Positions 1 to 8,335 of a DNA stretch of 64,000 bases are shown in pieces. The stretch is taken from the NCBI RefSeq assembly GCF_000717055.1, contig NZ_JNXI01000015.1, positions 62,001-126,000 of the forward strand, read 5' to 3'. Numbering within the stretch: position 1 is the stretch's first letter; each line of letters starts with the position of its first letter. The DNA is from Streptomyces iakyrus. Its GTDB lineage: Bacteria > Actinomycetota > Actinomycetes > Streptomycetales > Streptomycetaceae. A program made the position numbers and the translations under genes. The notes under the pieces are model-generated. The model worked only from the letters and a program-made list of their open reading frames with translations, did not search any database and was not told the origin of the DNA.

Positions 1-1281
1 CATCAGGAGGTAGTAGTTGGCGAAGCGGCCCAGGGTGAATCCGCCGATGTCGTGGGCTTCTCCGAAGTTGAATCCGAGGAGCTTCAGGTCGGGGATGGAG
101 GGGATGCCGTTGGGGCCGTTGGTGACGTCGGGTCCGGACTGGCCGTCCATGTTGTTGACGGCGATGCGGAAGATCTCGCCGAAGCCCAGCGTCACGATCG
201 CCAGGTAGTCGCCGCGCAGGCGCAGGGTCGGGGCGCCGATGAGGACGCCGAAGATCAGCGACGCGGCGGCGCCGGCCAGGGCGGAGGCCCAGAAGGGCAG
301 GTGGACGCCGGAGATGGTGGAGAACTCGGAGCCGGAGACGAGGGCGGCGGTGTAGGCGCCGACGCCGAGGAAGGCGACGTATCCGAGGTCGAGGAGTCCG
401 GCGAGGCCGACGACGATGTTGAGGCCGAGGGCGACGGTCCCGAAGATCAGGATGTTGACGCCGATGTTGGCGTAGTGGTCGTCGGTCTGGGTGAAGGGGA
501 AGGCGATGGCCGCGGCGAAGCCCATGGCGAGGGTGAAGCTGCGGTTGCCGGCGACGAGTGCGGAGAAGCGGTCGAGGAGGCCTGCGGTGTGCAGCGCCCA
601 GACGGCGAAGGTGACGACGAAGAGGTAGCCGACGAAGAGTTCGCCGTACTCGGTGTCGATGCCGTAGGTGAAGACGCCGAGGCCGATGATGGTGACCACG
701 GTGATGACGGCCCGCTGGATCCAGGGCGCGGTGGCCTGGGGGGCGGGGATGCGCTCGGGCTTGGCGAGGTAGGCCTTGACGGCTTCCTTGGTGCTGTCGG
801 TGCCGGTGCGCTCCTGGGGGAGGGCGAAGGCGCCGATGACGGGCAGCAGGGAGGCCACGGCCGCGAGCCAGCCGCCGGGTTCGAGGTTGACGACGCCGCC
901 GAGTTTGGTGCTGATGGCGATGACGGTGAACCAGGTGACGGCGAAGCCGCCGAGGGCGGTGAGGGCGAGCGGTGCGTTGTTGCGGGCGGGCAGCAGCCAG
1001 CCGAGTCCGCGGACGCCGTAGGAGGCGAGGGCGAACAGGGCGGTGAGGACGCCGGCGGTGAAGGTCAGCCACTGCAGGCCGCCGGGGTAGCCGTTGTAGG
1101 TGAGGTCGCCGGGGAATTCCGCGGTCCAGGTCCAGGCGAGGTACGCGGAGGCGGCGGTGGCGATGCCGCCGGCGAGCAGCAGGCCGCGGGCGGCCGCGGT
1201 GGGCAGCGGGATGAGACCGCGCAGTGCGGGCGTCGGGGTGGGGACGGCGTCCGGCGTCGGGGTCTTGGTCGTCTCGGTCAT
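1..1281 (-). CDS. livM: Branched-chain amino acid ABC transporter permease LivM (3' end off window)
   Basis: The ATG is at 1279-1281 and the frame stays open to base 1, so 427 codons are visible and the C-terminus is missing. LivM is one of the two membrane permeases of the high-affinity leucine/isoleucine/valine importer. The core LivM signature (LNIVVGLAGLLDLGYVAF) appears only after about 285 residues. Before it lies a long extension with several hydrophobic segments and a soluble linker containing a KAYLAKPERI stretch. Many actinobacterial LivM proteins carry such an extension. It starts 4 nt after the livH stop, so the two are co-transcribed; ATPase genes livG/livF would be expected further left, outside the window. 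Family assignment is secure; the role of the extension is unknown. Confidence 0.93.
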   Translation of the reverse strand, partial: MTETTKTPTPDAVPTPTPALRGLIPLPTAAARGLLLAGGIATAASAYLAWTWTAEFPGDLTYNGYPGGLQWLTFTAGVLTALFALASYGVRGLGWLLPARNNAPLALTALGGFAVTWFTVIAISTKLGGVVNLEPGGWLAAVASLLPVIGAFALPQERTGTDSTKEAVKAYLAKPERIPAPQATAPWIQRAVITVVTIIGLGVFTYGIDTEYGELFVGYLFVVTFAVWALHTAGLLDRFSALVAGNRSFTLAMGFAAAIAFPFTQTDDHYANIGVNILIFGTVALGLNIVVGLAGLLDLGYVAFLGVGAYTAALVSGSEFSTISGVHLPFWASALAGAAASLIFGVLIGAPTLRLRGDYLAIVTLGFGEIFRIAVNNMDGQSGPDVTNGPNGIPSIPDLKLLGFNFGEAHDIGGFTLGRFANYYLLM

Positions 1282-1285
1282 GTGA

Positions 1286-2215
1286 TCACGCCCTGTCCGC
1301 GACGCGCTCGCCGAGCAGGCCCTGTGGCCTGAAGAGGAGCACGAGGATGAGGAGGCAGAAGGCCCAGACGTTGGCCCAGCTCTGGCCGCCGAGCTGCTGC
1401 ATGCCCGGGATCTCGTCGATGTAGGCGGAGGCGAGGGTTTCGGCGACGCCGAGGACGACGCCGCCGAGCATGGCGCCGTAGATGTTGCCGATGCCGCCGA
1501 GGACGGCCGCGGTGAAGGCCTTGAGGCCCATCAGGAAGCCCATGCGGTAGTCGACGTTGCCGTACTTGAGTCCGTAGGCGACGGCGGCGACGGCGGCGAA
1601 GAAGCCGCCGATGGCGAAGGCGATGACGATGATGCGGTTGGTGTCGATGCCCATCAGCTGCGCCGTGTCGGGGTCCTGTGCGGTGGCCTGCATGGCGCGG
1701 CCGGTGCGGCTGCGGCGCACGAAGAAGGCGAGGGCGGCCATGCAGAGGACGGCGGCGAGGATGAGGAAGATGTCGGCGTCCTTGATGGTGACGGAGCCGA
1801 TGTCGTGGGTGGCGTCGAGGCCGGGGAAGGCGCGGGCGCGGTCGGCGCCGGGGTAGAAGTTGCGCACGACCTCCTGGAGGGCCAGGGAGAGGCCGATGGC
1901 GGTGATGAGCGGTGCCAGGCGTGGTGCTCCGCGCAGTGGTCGGTAGGCGAACCGTTCCGCTCCGACGGCTATGAGGATGGCGACGAGGGCTCCGCCGAGG
2001 AGCATGAGCGGTACCGCGAGGGCCATCGAGGTGCCGTCGGGGAGGATGTAGAAGTAGACCGTGAGGGCGCCGAAGGCCCCGGTCATGAAGATCTCGCCGT
2101 GCGCGAAGTTGATGAGCTGGACGATGCCGTACACCATCGTGTAGCCGATGGCGATCAGCCCGTACATCGAGCCGAGAAGTAGCCCGTTGGCCAGCTGCTG
2201 CGGCAGGGTGTTCAC
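1286..2215 (-). CDS. livH: Branched-chain amino acid ABC transporter permease LivH
   Basis: A 309-residue hydrophobic protein starting at GTG (2213-2215). It opens with NTLPQQLANGLLLGSMYGLIAIGYTMVYG-type sequence, then the INFAHGEIFM box that is characteristic of LivH permeases, and ends in a final membrane segment with RPQGLLGE. Length and organisation match the family. It forms the membrane channel together with LivM and receives substrate from the lipoprotein LivK encoded immediately upstream. A strong hairpin between livK and livH probably lowers permease expression relative to binding protein. Confidence 0.95.
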   Translation of the reverse strand: MNTLPQQLANGLLLGSMYGLIAIGYTMVYGIVQLINFAHGEIFMTGAFGALTVYFYILPDGTSMALAVPLMLLGGALVAILIAVGAERFAYRPLRGAPRLAPLITAIGLSLALQEVVRNFYPGADRARAFPGLDATHDIGSVTIKDADIFLILAAVLCMAALAFFVRRSRTGRAMQATAQDPDTAQLMGIDTNRIIVIAFAIGGFFAAVAAVAYGLKYGNVDYRMGFLMGLKAFTAAVLGGIGNIYGAMLGGVVLGVAETLASAYIDEIPGMQQLGGQSWANVWAFCLLILVLLFRPQGLLGERVADRA

Positions 2216-2290
2216 CGCGTGGCCTCCATGTCGGTGGTGGTCGTGTGCACTGGATGCGTGCGTGGTCGCGTGCTGTGTGGGGGTGTGAAA

Positions 2291-2330
2291 ACGGGCCGCG
2301 CGGTCGGGGTCCTCCTTCCGCGCGGCCCGT
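2291..2330 (-). terminator. Intra-operon hairpin between livK and livH
   Basis: A perfect 13-bp inverted repeat (ACGGGCCGCGCGG at 2291-2303 and its complement at 2318-2330) with a 14-nt loop lies in the 140-nt gap between livK and livH. Such hairpins behind a binding-protein gene commonly act as partial terminators or mRNA stabilisers that keep LivK more abundant than the permeases. The structure is seen; the function is inferred. Confidence 0.7.
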
Positions 2331-2355
2331 GGTGAGGCTTGCTGGGGGGCCGGTG

Positions 2356-3600
2356 CTACTGCAGGTCGGCGGTGCCGGTCTCGACGGCCTTCCAGGCGCC
2401 CTTCTCGACCTGGTACACCGTCAGCTGCTTGTTGGTGGTGTCGCCGTACTCGTCGAAGGCGATCTTGCCGGTGAGGCCTTCGAAGTCGGACTTCTGGACA
2501 CCGTCGACGACCTTGGAGCGCAGGTCGTTGATGTCGGTGGGCACCTTGCCGCCGTTGGCGTCGGCCGCGGCCTTGACGGCCTTGATGATGGCGGTGGTGG
2601 CGTCGTAGGCGTAGGCACCGTAGGCGCCGTAGTCACCCTTGTAGCCCTTGTCCTTGTACGTCTGGATGAACGTCTTGGCGGCGGGCAGGGTGTCGGCGGG
2701 GACGCCGATGGCGGTGGCGAGGTCGCCCTCGGAGGACTTGCCGGCGGCCTCGATGTAGGTGGTGGCGAACATGCCGTCGCCGCCGAACAGCGGGATCTTG
2801 ACGCCGGCGTCCTTGAGCTGCTTGGTGATCAGCGCGGACTCGTCGTACTGGCCGCCGTAGTAGAGCAGGTCGGCACCGGAGTTCTTGATCTTGGTGACGA
2901 GGGAGCCGAAGTCCTTGTCGCCGGTGTTGACGTGGTCGGTGCCGACGACCTTGCCGCCGAGCTTCTTGTACTGCTCGTTGAAGATCTTCGCCAGGCCGGC
3001 GCCGTAGGTCTGCTTGTCGTCGACGACGAAGGCCTTCTTCTTCTTGAGGCCGTTGTACGCGTAGCCGGCCGCGAAGCTGCCCTGCAGTTCGTCGGTGGTG
3101 GCGGTGCGGAAGTACGTCTTGAACGGGCGCTTCTTGTCCGACTGCCAGTTCTTGCCCTGGGTCAGCTCGGGGGCCGTGTTCGCGGGGGAGATCTGGACCA
3201 TGTTGGCCGAGGCGAACACCTGCTGCATCGTCTGGGCGACGCCGGAGTTCAGCGGGCCGACGGCGCCGACGGCGGTCTTGTCGCCGACGATGTTGGTGGC
3301 GTTGGTCTGGCCGGTGGCGGGCTGCGCCTTGTCGTCCAGGGCCTTGAGCTTGAACTTCACGCCCGGGACCCAGTTGTTCTTGTTGGCGTCGTCGATGGCG
3401 ATCTGGGCGCCGTACTGGATGCCGAGGCCGGTGGTGGAGTTCTCACCGGAGAGGGGGGCGTCGACGCCGATGGTCAGCGTGGTGCCGCTCCCGTTGTCTC
3501 CGCCCTTGTCACCGCTGTCGTCTCGGGAGCCGCAGGCGGTGAGAGTCAGAGCTCCGGTCGTGAGAACGGAGGTAAGAATCACCAAGGAACGCTGTCGCAC
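2356..3600 (-). CDS. livK: Branched-chain amino acid binding lipoprotein LivK
   Basis: A 414-residue periplasmic-binding-protein type I (Peripla_BP_6). I chose the GTG at 3598-3600 because it is preceded by GAAAGGAC at good distance and gives a clean lipoprotein signal: VRQRS, hydrophobic stretch, then LTACGS with the lipidated Cys at residue 23. The frame stays open much further upstream, but that extension is Pro/Arg-rich and looks non-coding. The mature part holds the typical DAPLSGENSTTG start and the GPLNSGVAQT region of amino-acid binding members. It is anchored on the outer face of the membrane and delivers ligand to LivH/LivM. It is the first gene of the liv operon, so the promoter should lie upstream of 3600. 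Confidence 0.95.
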   Translation of the reverse strand: MRQRSLVILTSVLTTGALTLTACGSRDDSGDKGGDNGSGTTLTIGVDAPLSGENSTTGLGIQYGAQIAIDDANKNNWVPGVKFKLKALDDKAQPATGQTNATNIVGDKTAVGAVGPLNSGVAQTMQQVFASANMVQISPANTAPELTQGKNWQSDKKRPFKTYFRTATTDELQGSFAAGYAYNGLKKKKAFVVDDKQTYGAGLAKIFNEQYKKLGGKVVGTDHVNTGDKDFGSLVTKIKNSGADLLYYGGQYDESALITKQLKDAGVKIPLFGGDGMFATTYIEAAGKSSEGDLATAIGVPADTLPAAKTFIQTYKDKGYKGDYGAYGAYAYDATTAIIKAVKAAADANGGKVPTDINDLRSKVVDGVQKSDFEGLTGKIAFDEYGDTTNKQLTVYQVEKGAWKAVETGTADLQ

Positions 3601-4190
3601 AATCAGTCCTTTCACAGGCAGGCCCCGCCCTGGTCGGGGGGTGAGTGCCGCGCTGGTACCGAACTCCCGATGGAGGCGGTGACTGGCCGTGACTCTAAGC
3701 CCGGGGTAAGGGCAGGGACAGCGGCGCGGGCTCGCTTGTGACTTTCTTGTTATGACGGGGTGGATGCCCGGTCTCGGCGGCGGGCCCTCTCGACGGGTTT
3801 GGTGGACTTTCGCCGAGGTCCGCATTCTGAGAACCCGCACTTCCGGTTGGCCATGGCTGAGATCGTGCGGTACTCGGCCCGGCTGCGGCCGGAAGAGATC
3901 GGAAAGCTCCCGGGCCGAGAGCGCGGCCGGAGATGAATCCGCGCGTTGTATTGCGTCCGCGTTACGGAGCGTTACGCCGGGAAAAGGGGCGGGCGGCGGC
4001 CCGGGGGGAGTGCCGGGGAATCGGAAGGGGTGTTTCCGGGGTGTGGCTGCGGGGTGTGGCCGAGGGATGTATCCGAGGTCTTCGGTGGACGCGGTCAACC
4101 GGAACGAGCTTTGTTTCGCAGGGAGTTGCTGGAGTGCACTCTCCGACTCCGGTGAACATTAACTGAGTTGGCCGGTTCGGTACGGCCGGT
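3601..4190. other. Non-coding region upstream of the liv operon
   Basis: About 590 bases without a convincing gene; open frames here lack a good start or plausible protein composition. It must contain the liv promoter. An exact 8-bp direct repeat GCGTTACG occurs at 3959-3966 and 3969-3976, one helical turn apart, which could be a regulator site. A TTGACC sequence on the minus strand (complement of 4093-4098) has no well-spaced -10 partner, so I do not call a promoter. Confidence 0.5.
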
Positions 4191-4228
4191 GCCCCGCCGC
4201 TCCCGTGGAGTGCGGGGTACGGCGGGGC
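4191..4228 (-). terminator. Probable terminator of the secreted protease gene
   Basis: GCCCCGCCG (4191-4199) pairs perfectly with CGGCGGGGC (4220-4228), about 100 nt downstream of the protease stop codon. A second small hairpin (GGCCG/CGGCC, 4170-4187) follows it. This is the normal form of a Streptomyces terminator, without a clear U-tract. Confidence 0.5.
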
Positions 4229-4326
4229 GGCCGGCCGTGCCGTGCGGGCGGTGGCGCGGGCCTCGGCGCCGAGGATCTCGGCGTCACATCCACGGGCCTG
4301 CGGAGTCACGCGTCACGGGTTACGGG

Positions 4327-5199
4327 TCACGGCAGCTTCACGAACGGCGAGAGGAAGGCGCGGGCGCCGGGCGTGTCCAGGCGGTACGTCACGTTGGTCG
4401 CGTAGCAGGGGGTGTCGCCGGTGATGGTGGTGGCGGCGAGGATGCTTCTGCCGCCGATGGTCGCGAAGTTGGGGCCGCCCGAGTCGCCGTAGCAGGCGCC
4501 TCCGTTGCCCTGGGGCGCGGTCATCGCGAGCCGGGCCCAGGAGTCGTTGAGGGCGTTGAAGGTGACGGGTGCCTTCATCCGGACGCCGCCGCCGGGGTGG
4601 GTCTGGCCGCCGGGGCCGTTGACGGCCTCCTGGGTGCCGTACCCCGCGACGAGCCAGTCGGTGGCGTTCAGGCCCTGCGGGCCGAGCTTGCCGAGCTGGT
4701 CGGCGGTGGGCAGGGTGGCCGGGGTGAAGCTCCAGCGGGCCTTGACGTCGGCGGCGGGCAGCTGGATCACCGCGATGTCGTGGGTGTCGGCGGCGGGCCC
4801 CGGGTAGGCGGGGTGGCTGTGGGCGGTGCCCCGGACGGCGACGGCCGCGGCCTGTGCGGCCGGGTCGCCCGGGTACTTCTTCGCCGCCGCGTCGAGCCCG
4901 GACTGCACGTCCTGGTCGAGGGAGACGTAGAAGCGCACGTTGTCGGGCCAGTCCGATGTGCAGTGCGCGGCGGTCAGGAAGGTGTCCGCGTCGATCATGG
5001 TGCCGGAGCAGACCCAGTCGGCCCGGTCGGGGGTGGCGGGGTCGCCGTCGTCGTCCCAGGTGGCCACGAGCGCGCCGACCTCGGTGCGTTCGGGGGCGGG
5101 TGCGGCGTTGTAGGAGTTGATGGCGGAGGACGGCAGCGCGGTGGCGAGCACGGTGGCGCAGGCCGCCGCGGTGACGGCGAGGACGCGTACGGAGGTCAA
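4327..5199 (-). CDS. Secreted trypsin-like serine protease (family S1)
   Basis: A 290-residue protein with an export signal (TSVRVLAVTAAACATVLATA, cleavage likely after PSSA near residue 26). The catalytic triad of the chymotrypsin clan is complete: TAAHC gives His79, THDIAVIQL gives Asp141, and GACYGDSGGP gives Ser240. Two cysteines flank the histidine region (Cys64 and Cys80), as expected for a disulfide in this family. There is no C-terminal accessory domain, so it is a single-domain extracellular protease that may degrade external protein. Since the adjacent liv operon imports branched-chain amino acids, a nutritional link is possible but unproven. Confidence 0.92.
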   Translation of the reverse strand: MTSVRVLAVTAAACATVLATALPSSAINSYNAAPAPERTEVGALVATWDDDGDPATPDRADWVCSGTMIDADTFLTAAHCTSDWPDNVRFYVSLDQDVQSGLDAAAKKYPGDPAAQAAAVAVRGTAHSHPAYPGPAADTHDIAVIQLPAADVKARWSFTPATLPTADQLGKLGPQGLNATDWLVAGYGTQEAVNGPGGQTHPGGGVRMKAPVTFNALNDSWARLAMTAPQGNGGACYGDSGGPNFATIGGRSILAATTITGDTPCYATNVTYRLDTPGARAFLSPFVKLP

Positions 5200-5321
5200 G
5201 AGAAACCCTTCTGCGGGTGGGACGGGTCTTCTCCTGTGGGGGGGGGAGCGCCAGTGAAAGGCCCGCGGGACGGTCGCGACAAGAGCGCGCCCGCCCCTCC
5301 AGGGTTTTCCCTACGTCCGGA

Positions 5322-5810
5322 TCAGCCCGCGGAGCGGATGAGCTCCTCGTCGCCCGGCCGCACGTCGCGCAGCATGCAGGTGAGCCGGGCGGTGCAGACC
5401 CGCTTGTCGTTCTCGTCGGTGATCACGATCTCGTACGTGGCCGTCGAGCGCCCCCGGTGCACGGGCGTGGCCACGCCGGTGACCAGCCCGGAGCGCGCCC
5501 CGCGGTGGTGGGTGCAGTTCAGGTCGACGCCCACGGCGATCTTGGAGCTGCCGCCGTGCAGCATCGATCCGATCGAGCCGAGGGTCTCGGCCAGCACCGC
5601 GGAGGCCCCGCCGTGCAGCAGTCCGTAGGGCTGGGTGTTGCCCTCCACCGGCATCGTGCCGACGACCCGGTCCGCCGACGCCTCGGAGATCTGGACGCCC
5701 ATCCGGTTGCCGAGGTGGCCCGCGGAGAACAGGGCCAGGAGGTCCACGCCGAGCGCGGCGTACTCGTCGATGACCTCTTGCGGGAACTTCACATGCTGCT
5801 GCTCACCCAT
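5322..5810 (-). CDS. PaaI-type hotdog-fold acyl-CoA thioesterase
   Basis: A 162-residue single hotdog domain. The signature YGLLHGGASAVLAETLGS (around residues 62-79) matches the PaaI/MenI thioesterase subgroup, which hydrolyses phenylacetyl-CoA-type or other aryl/acyl-CoA thioesters in the cytosol. It is encoded alone, between the protease gene and the oxidoreductase gene, all on the minus strand. An 18-bp palindrome typical of TetR-family operators sits 44 nt upstream of the start and may control it. The natural substrate cannot be read from sequence. Confidence 0.88.
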   Translation of the reverse strand: MGEQQHVKFPQEVIDEYAALGVDLLALFSAGHLGNRMGVQISEASADRVVGTMPVEGNTQPYGLLHGGASAVLAETLGSIGSMLHGGSSKIAVGVDLNCTHHRGARSGLVTGVATPVHRGRSTATYEIVITDENDKRVCTARLTCMLRDVRPGDEELIRSAG

Positions 5811-5853
5811 CGGGCCCGGCTCCGTTCGTCCTCGTCACTCGGCTGCCTGTATC

Positions 5854-5871
5854 ACTGAGCGAACGCTCAGT
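5854..5871. promoter_or_regulatory. Perfect palindrome, candidate TetR-family operator
   Basis: ACTGAGCG-AA-CGCTCAGT, 8-bp arms with a 2-bp centre. It is 44 nt upstream of the thioesterase start and overlaps the stop codon of the upstream oxidoreductase gene. The form CTGAGCGNNCGCTCAG is typical of TetR-type repressor sites in actinobacteria. No TetR gene is nearby, so the regulator would act in trans. Confidence 0.6.
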
Positions 5872-8146
5872 CGGTCGCCGATTGTTCCAGACGCACCACG
5901 ACGGACTTGCTGGCCGGGGTGTTACTGGTGTCCGCGGTGGCATCCAGCGGCACCAGCACGTTGGTCTCCGGGTAGTACGCGGCCGCGCAGCCCCGGGCCG
6001 TGGGGTAGTGCACGACGCGGAAGCCGGGGGCCCGGCGCTCCACGCCGTCCTTCCACTCGCTCACCAAATCCACGTACGACCCGTCCGCCACCTTCAGGGC
6101 CCGGGCGTCCTCGGGGTTGACCAGAACCACCCGGCGGCCGCCCCGGATGCCCCGGTAACGGTCGTCGAGGCCGTAGATCGTGGTGTTGTACTGGTCGTGC
6201 GAGCGCAGCGTCTGCAACAGCAGGCGGCCCTCGGGCAGCCGCGGGTACTCCACGGGCGCGGCCGTGAAGTTGGCCTTGCCGGTGGCGGTGGGGAAACGGC
6301 GCTCGTCGCGCGGGGCGTGGGGGAGTGCGAAGCCGCCGGGGCGCGCCACGCGCGCGTTGAAGTCCTCGAAGCCCGGGATCACGCGCGCGATGCGGTCGCG
6401 GATCGCCGCGTAGTCCTTCTCGAACTCCTCCCACGGCGTGCGGCTGTTCTCGCCCAGCACGCGGCGGGCCAGGCGGCTGACGATGGCCGGTTCCGACAGC
6501 AGGTGCCGGCTCGCGGGCTCCAGGCGGCCCCGGGAGGCGTGCACCATGCCCATCGAGTCCTCGACGGTCACGAACTGCTCGCCGCTGCCCTGCAGATCGC
6601 GCTCGGTACGCCCGAGCGTCGGGAGGATCAGGGCCCGCGCGCCCGTGACCGCGTGCGAGCGGTTCAGCTTCGTCGACACGTGCACGGTCAGCCGGGCGCG
6701 GCGCATGGCCGCCTCGGTGACGTCCGTGTCGGGGGACGCCGAGACGAAGTTGCCGCCCATGGCGAAGAAGACCTTCGCCTCGCCGTCGCGCAGGGCGCGG
6801 ATGGCGCGGACGACGTCATAGCCGTGCTCGCGCGGGGGTGCGAAGCCGAACTCCTTCTCCAGGGCGTCCAGGAACGCCGGGGCGGGCCGCTCGAAGATGC
6901 CCATCGTGCGGTCGCCCTGCACGTTCGAATGCCCGCGCACCGGACACACGCCCGCACCCGGGCGGCCGATGTTGCCGCGCAGCAGCAGGAAGTTGACGAC
7001 TTCCCTGATCGTGGGGACCGAGTGCTTGTGCTGGGTGAGGCCCATCGCCCAGCACACGATGGTGCGTTTCGAGGCCAGGACCATACGGAGGGCCTTGTCG
7101 ATGTCCTCCTGGGTCAGGCCGGTCGCCGTGAGCGTCTCGTCCCGGTCGGCGGCGCGGGCGGCCGCGGCGAACTCCTCGTAGCCGTGCGTGTGCTCGTGCA
7201 CGAACGCCTCGTCGACCGCGCCGTCCGTCTCCAGGATCAGCTTGTTCAGCAGGCGGAACAGGGCCTGGTCGCCGCCGATGCGGATCTGCAGGAACAGGTC
7301 GGTGAGCGCGGCGCCCTTGACCATGCCCTGCGGCGTTTGCGGGTTCTTGAAGCGCTCCAGGCCGGCCTCGGGCAGCGGGTTGACACTGATGATCTTCGCG
7401 CCGTTGTCCTTGGCCTTCTCCAGCGCGGACAGCATGCGCGGGTGGTTCGTCCCCGGGTTCTGCCCGGCGACGATGATCAGGTCGGCCTGGTAGAGGTCCT
7501 CCAGCAGGACGCTGCCCTTGCCGATGCCGATCGTCTCCGACAGGGCCGAGCCGGACGACTCGTGGCACATGTTCGAGCAGTCGGGGAGGTTGTTCGTGCC
7601 GAACTCGCGGGCGAACAGCTGGTAGAGGAACGCGGCCTCGTTGCTCGTGCGGCCCGACGTGTAGAAAACGGCCTCGTCCGGGGAGGCGAGCGCGGCGATC
7701 TCCTCACCGATGATGTCGAAGGCGCGCTCCCAGGTGACCGGCTCGTAGTGCGTACCCCCCTCGGGGAGGTACATGGGGTGGGTCAGCCGGCCCTGCTGGC
7801 CCAGCCAGTAGCCGCTGCGCCCGGCCAGGTCGGCGACCGGGTGGGCGGCGAAGAACTCGGGCGTGACCCGGCGCAGAGTGGCCTCCTCGGCCACGGCCTT
7901 CGCGCCGTTCTCGCAGAACTCCGCCCTGTGCCGGTGCTCCGGCTCGGGCCAGGCGCAGCCGGGGCAGTCGAAGCCGTTCTTCTGGTTCACGCTCAGCAGC
8001 GTCAGCGCGGTGCGCTTCACACCCATCTGCTGCTGGGCGATCCGCAGCGTGTGGCCGATGGCCGGGAGCCCCGCGGCCGCGCGCTTCGGCTCGGCGACCT
8101 GCGGCGCGTCCTGAACCGGATCGCTCTTGGGCGGCTTGGATGCCAT
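5867..8146 (-). CDS. FdhF/YdeP-family molybdopterin oxidoreductase
   Basis: A 759-residue cytosolic protein starting at ATG (8144-8146) behind GAGGAG. It belongs to the molybdopterin-dependent formate dehydrogenase alpha-like family (FdhF/YdeP). The N-terminus has Cys61, Cys64 and Cys78 (FDCPGCAWPEP...EFCENG). The molybdopterin domain contains NNLPDCSNMCHESSG and AGQNPGTNHPRM, and the C-terminal dinucleotide-binding domain has LRSHDQYNTTIYG. The residue that would ligate Mo/W as Cys or Sec in true formate dehydrogenases cannot be assigned with certainty here. No FdhD, electron-transfer subunit or cofactor gene is adjacent, so it is an orphan oxidoreductase. It is divergent from polA. Confidence 0.88.
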   Translation of the reverse strand: MASKPPKSDPVQDAPQVAEPKRAAAGLPAIGHTLRIAQQQMGVKRTALTLLSVNQKNGFDCPGCAWPEPEHRHRAEFCENGAKAVAEEATLRRVTPEFFAAHPVADLAGRSGYWLGQQGRLTHPMYLPEGGTHYEPVTWERAFDIIGEEIAALASPDEAVFYTSGRTSNEAAFLYQLFAREFGTNNLPDCSNMCHESSGSALSETIGIGKGSVLLEDLYQADLIIVAGQNPGTNHPRMLSALEKAKDNGAKIISVNPLPEAGLERFKNPQTPQGMVKGAALTDLFLQIRIGGDQALFRLLNKLILETDGAVDEAFVHEHTHGYEEFAAAARAADRDETLTATGLTQEDIDKALRMVLASKRTIVCWAMGLTQHKHSVPTIREVVNFLLLRGNIGRPGAGVCPVRGHSNVQGDRTMGIFERPAPAFLDALEKEFGFAPPREHGYDVVRAIRALRDGEAKVFFAMGGNFVSASPDTDVTEAAMRRARLTVHVSTKLNRSHAVTGARALILPTLGRTERDLQGSGEQFVTVEDSMGMVHASRGRLEPASRHLLSEPAIVSRLARRVLGENSRTPWEEFEKDYAAIRDRIARVIPGFEDFNARVARPGGFALPHAPRDERRFPTATGKANFTAAPVEYPRLPEGRLLLQTLRSHDQYNTTIYGLDDRYRGIRGGRRVVLVNPEDARALKVADGSYVDLVSEWKDGVERRAPGFRVVHYPTARGCAAAYYPETNVLVPLDATADTSNTPASKSVVVRLEQSATD

Positions 8147-8335
8147 CGCACACTCCTCTTCGACTGCGCTGTGAGGTACGTCTCCGATCCTCGCACGCGC
8201 TGGTGACAGCGGTTGCGGTCGGGCCGGGAGGCGCCGGCGGCGGGGTGAGCGGGGTGATCCCCCGTGAGGTGCGCCCGAGCCCGGCGCCCGCGGGGGCGGG
8301 ACCGACTGTCAGTGGGGCGTGGCAGGATCGGGGGC

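Noticed and set aside
52..1332. Long plus-strand open frame opposite livM, very Gly/Glu/Asp/Val-rich
   Set aside because: Antisense shadow produced by GC bias; the minus-strand frame encodes a clear LivM.
3601..4098. Upstream extension of the livK frame
   Set aside because: Pro/Arg-rich, no family similarity; the GTG at 3600 gives a perfect lipoprotein signal.
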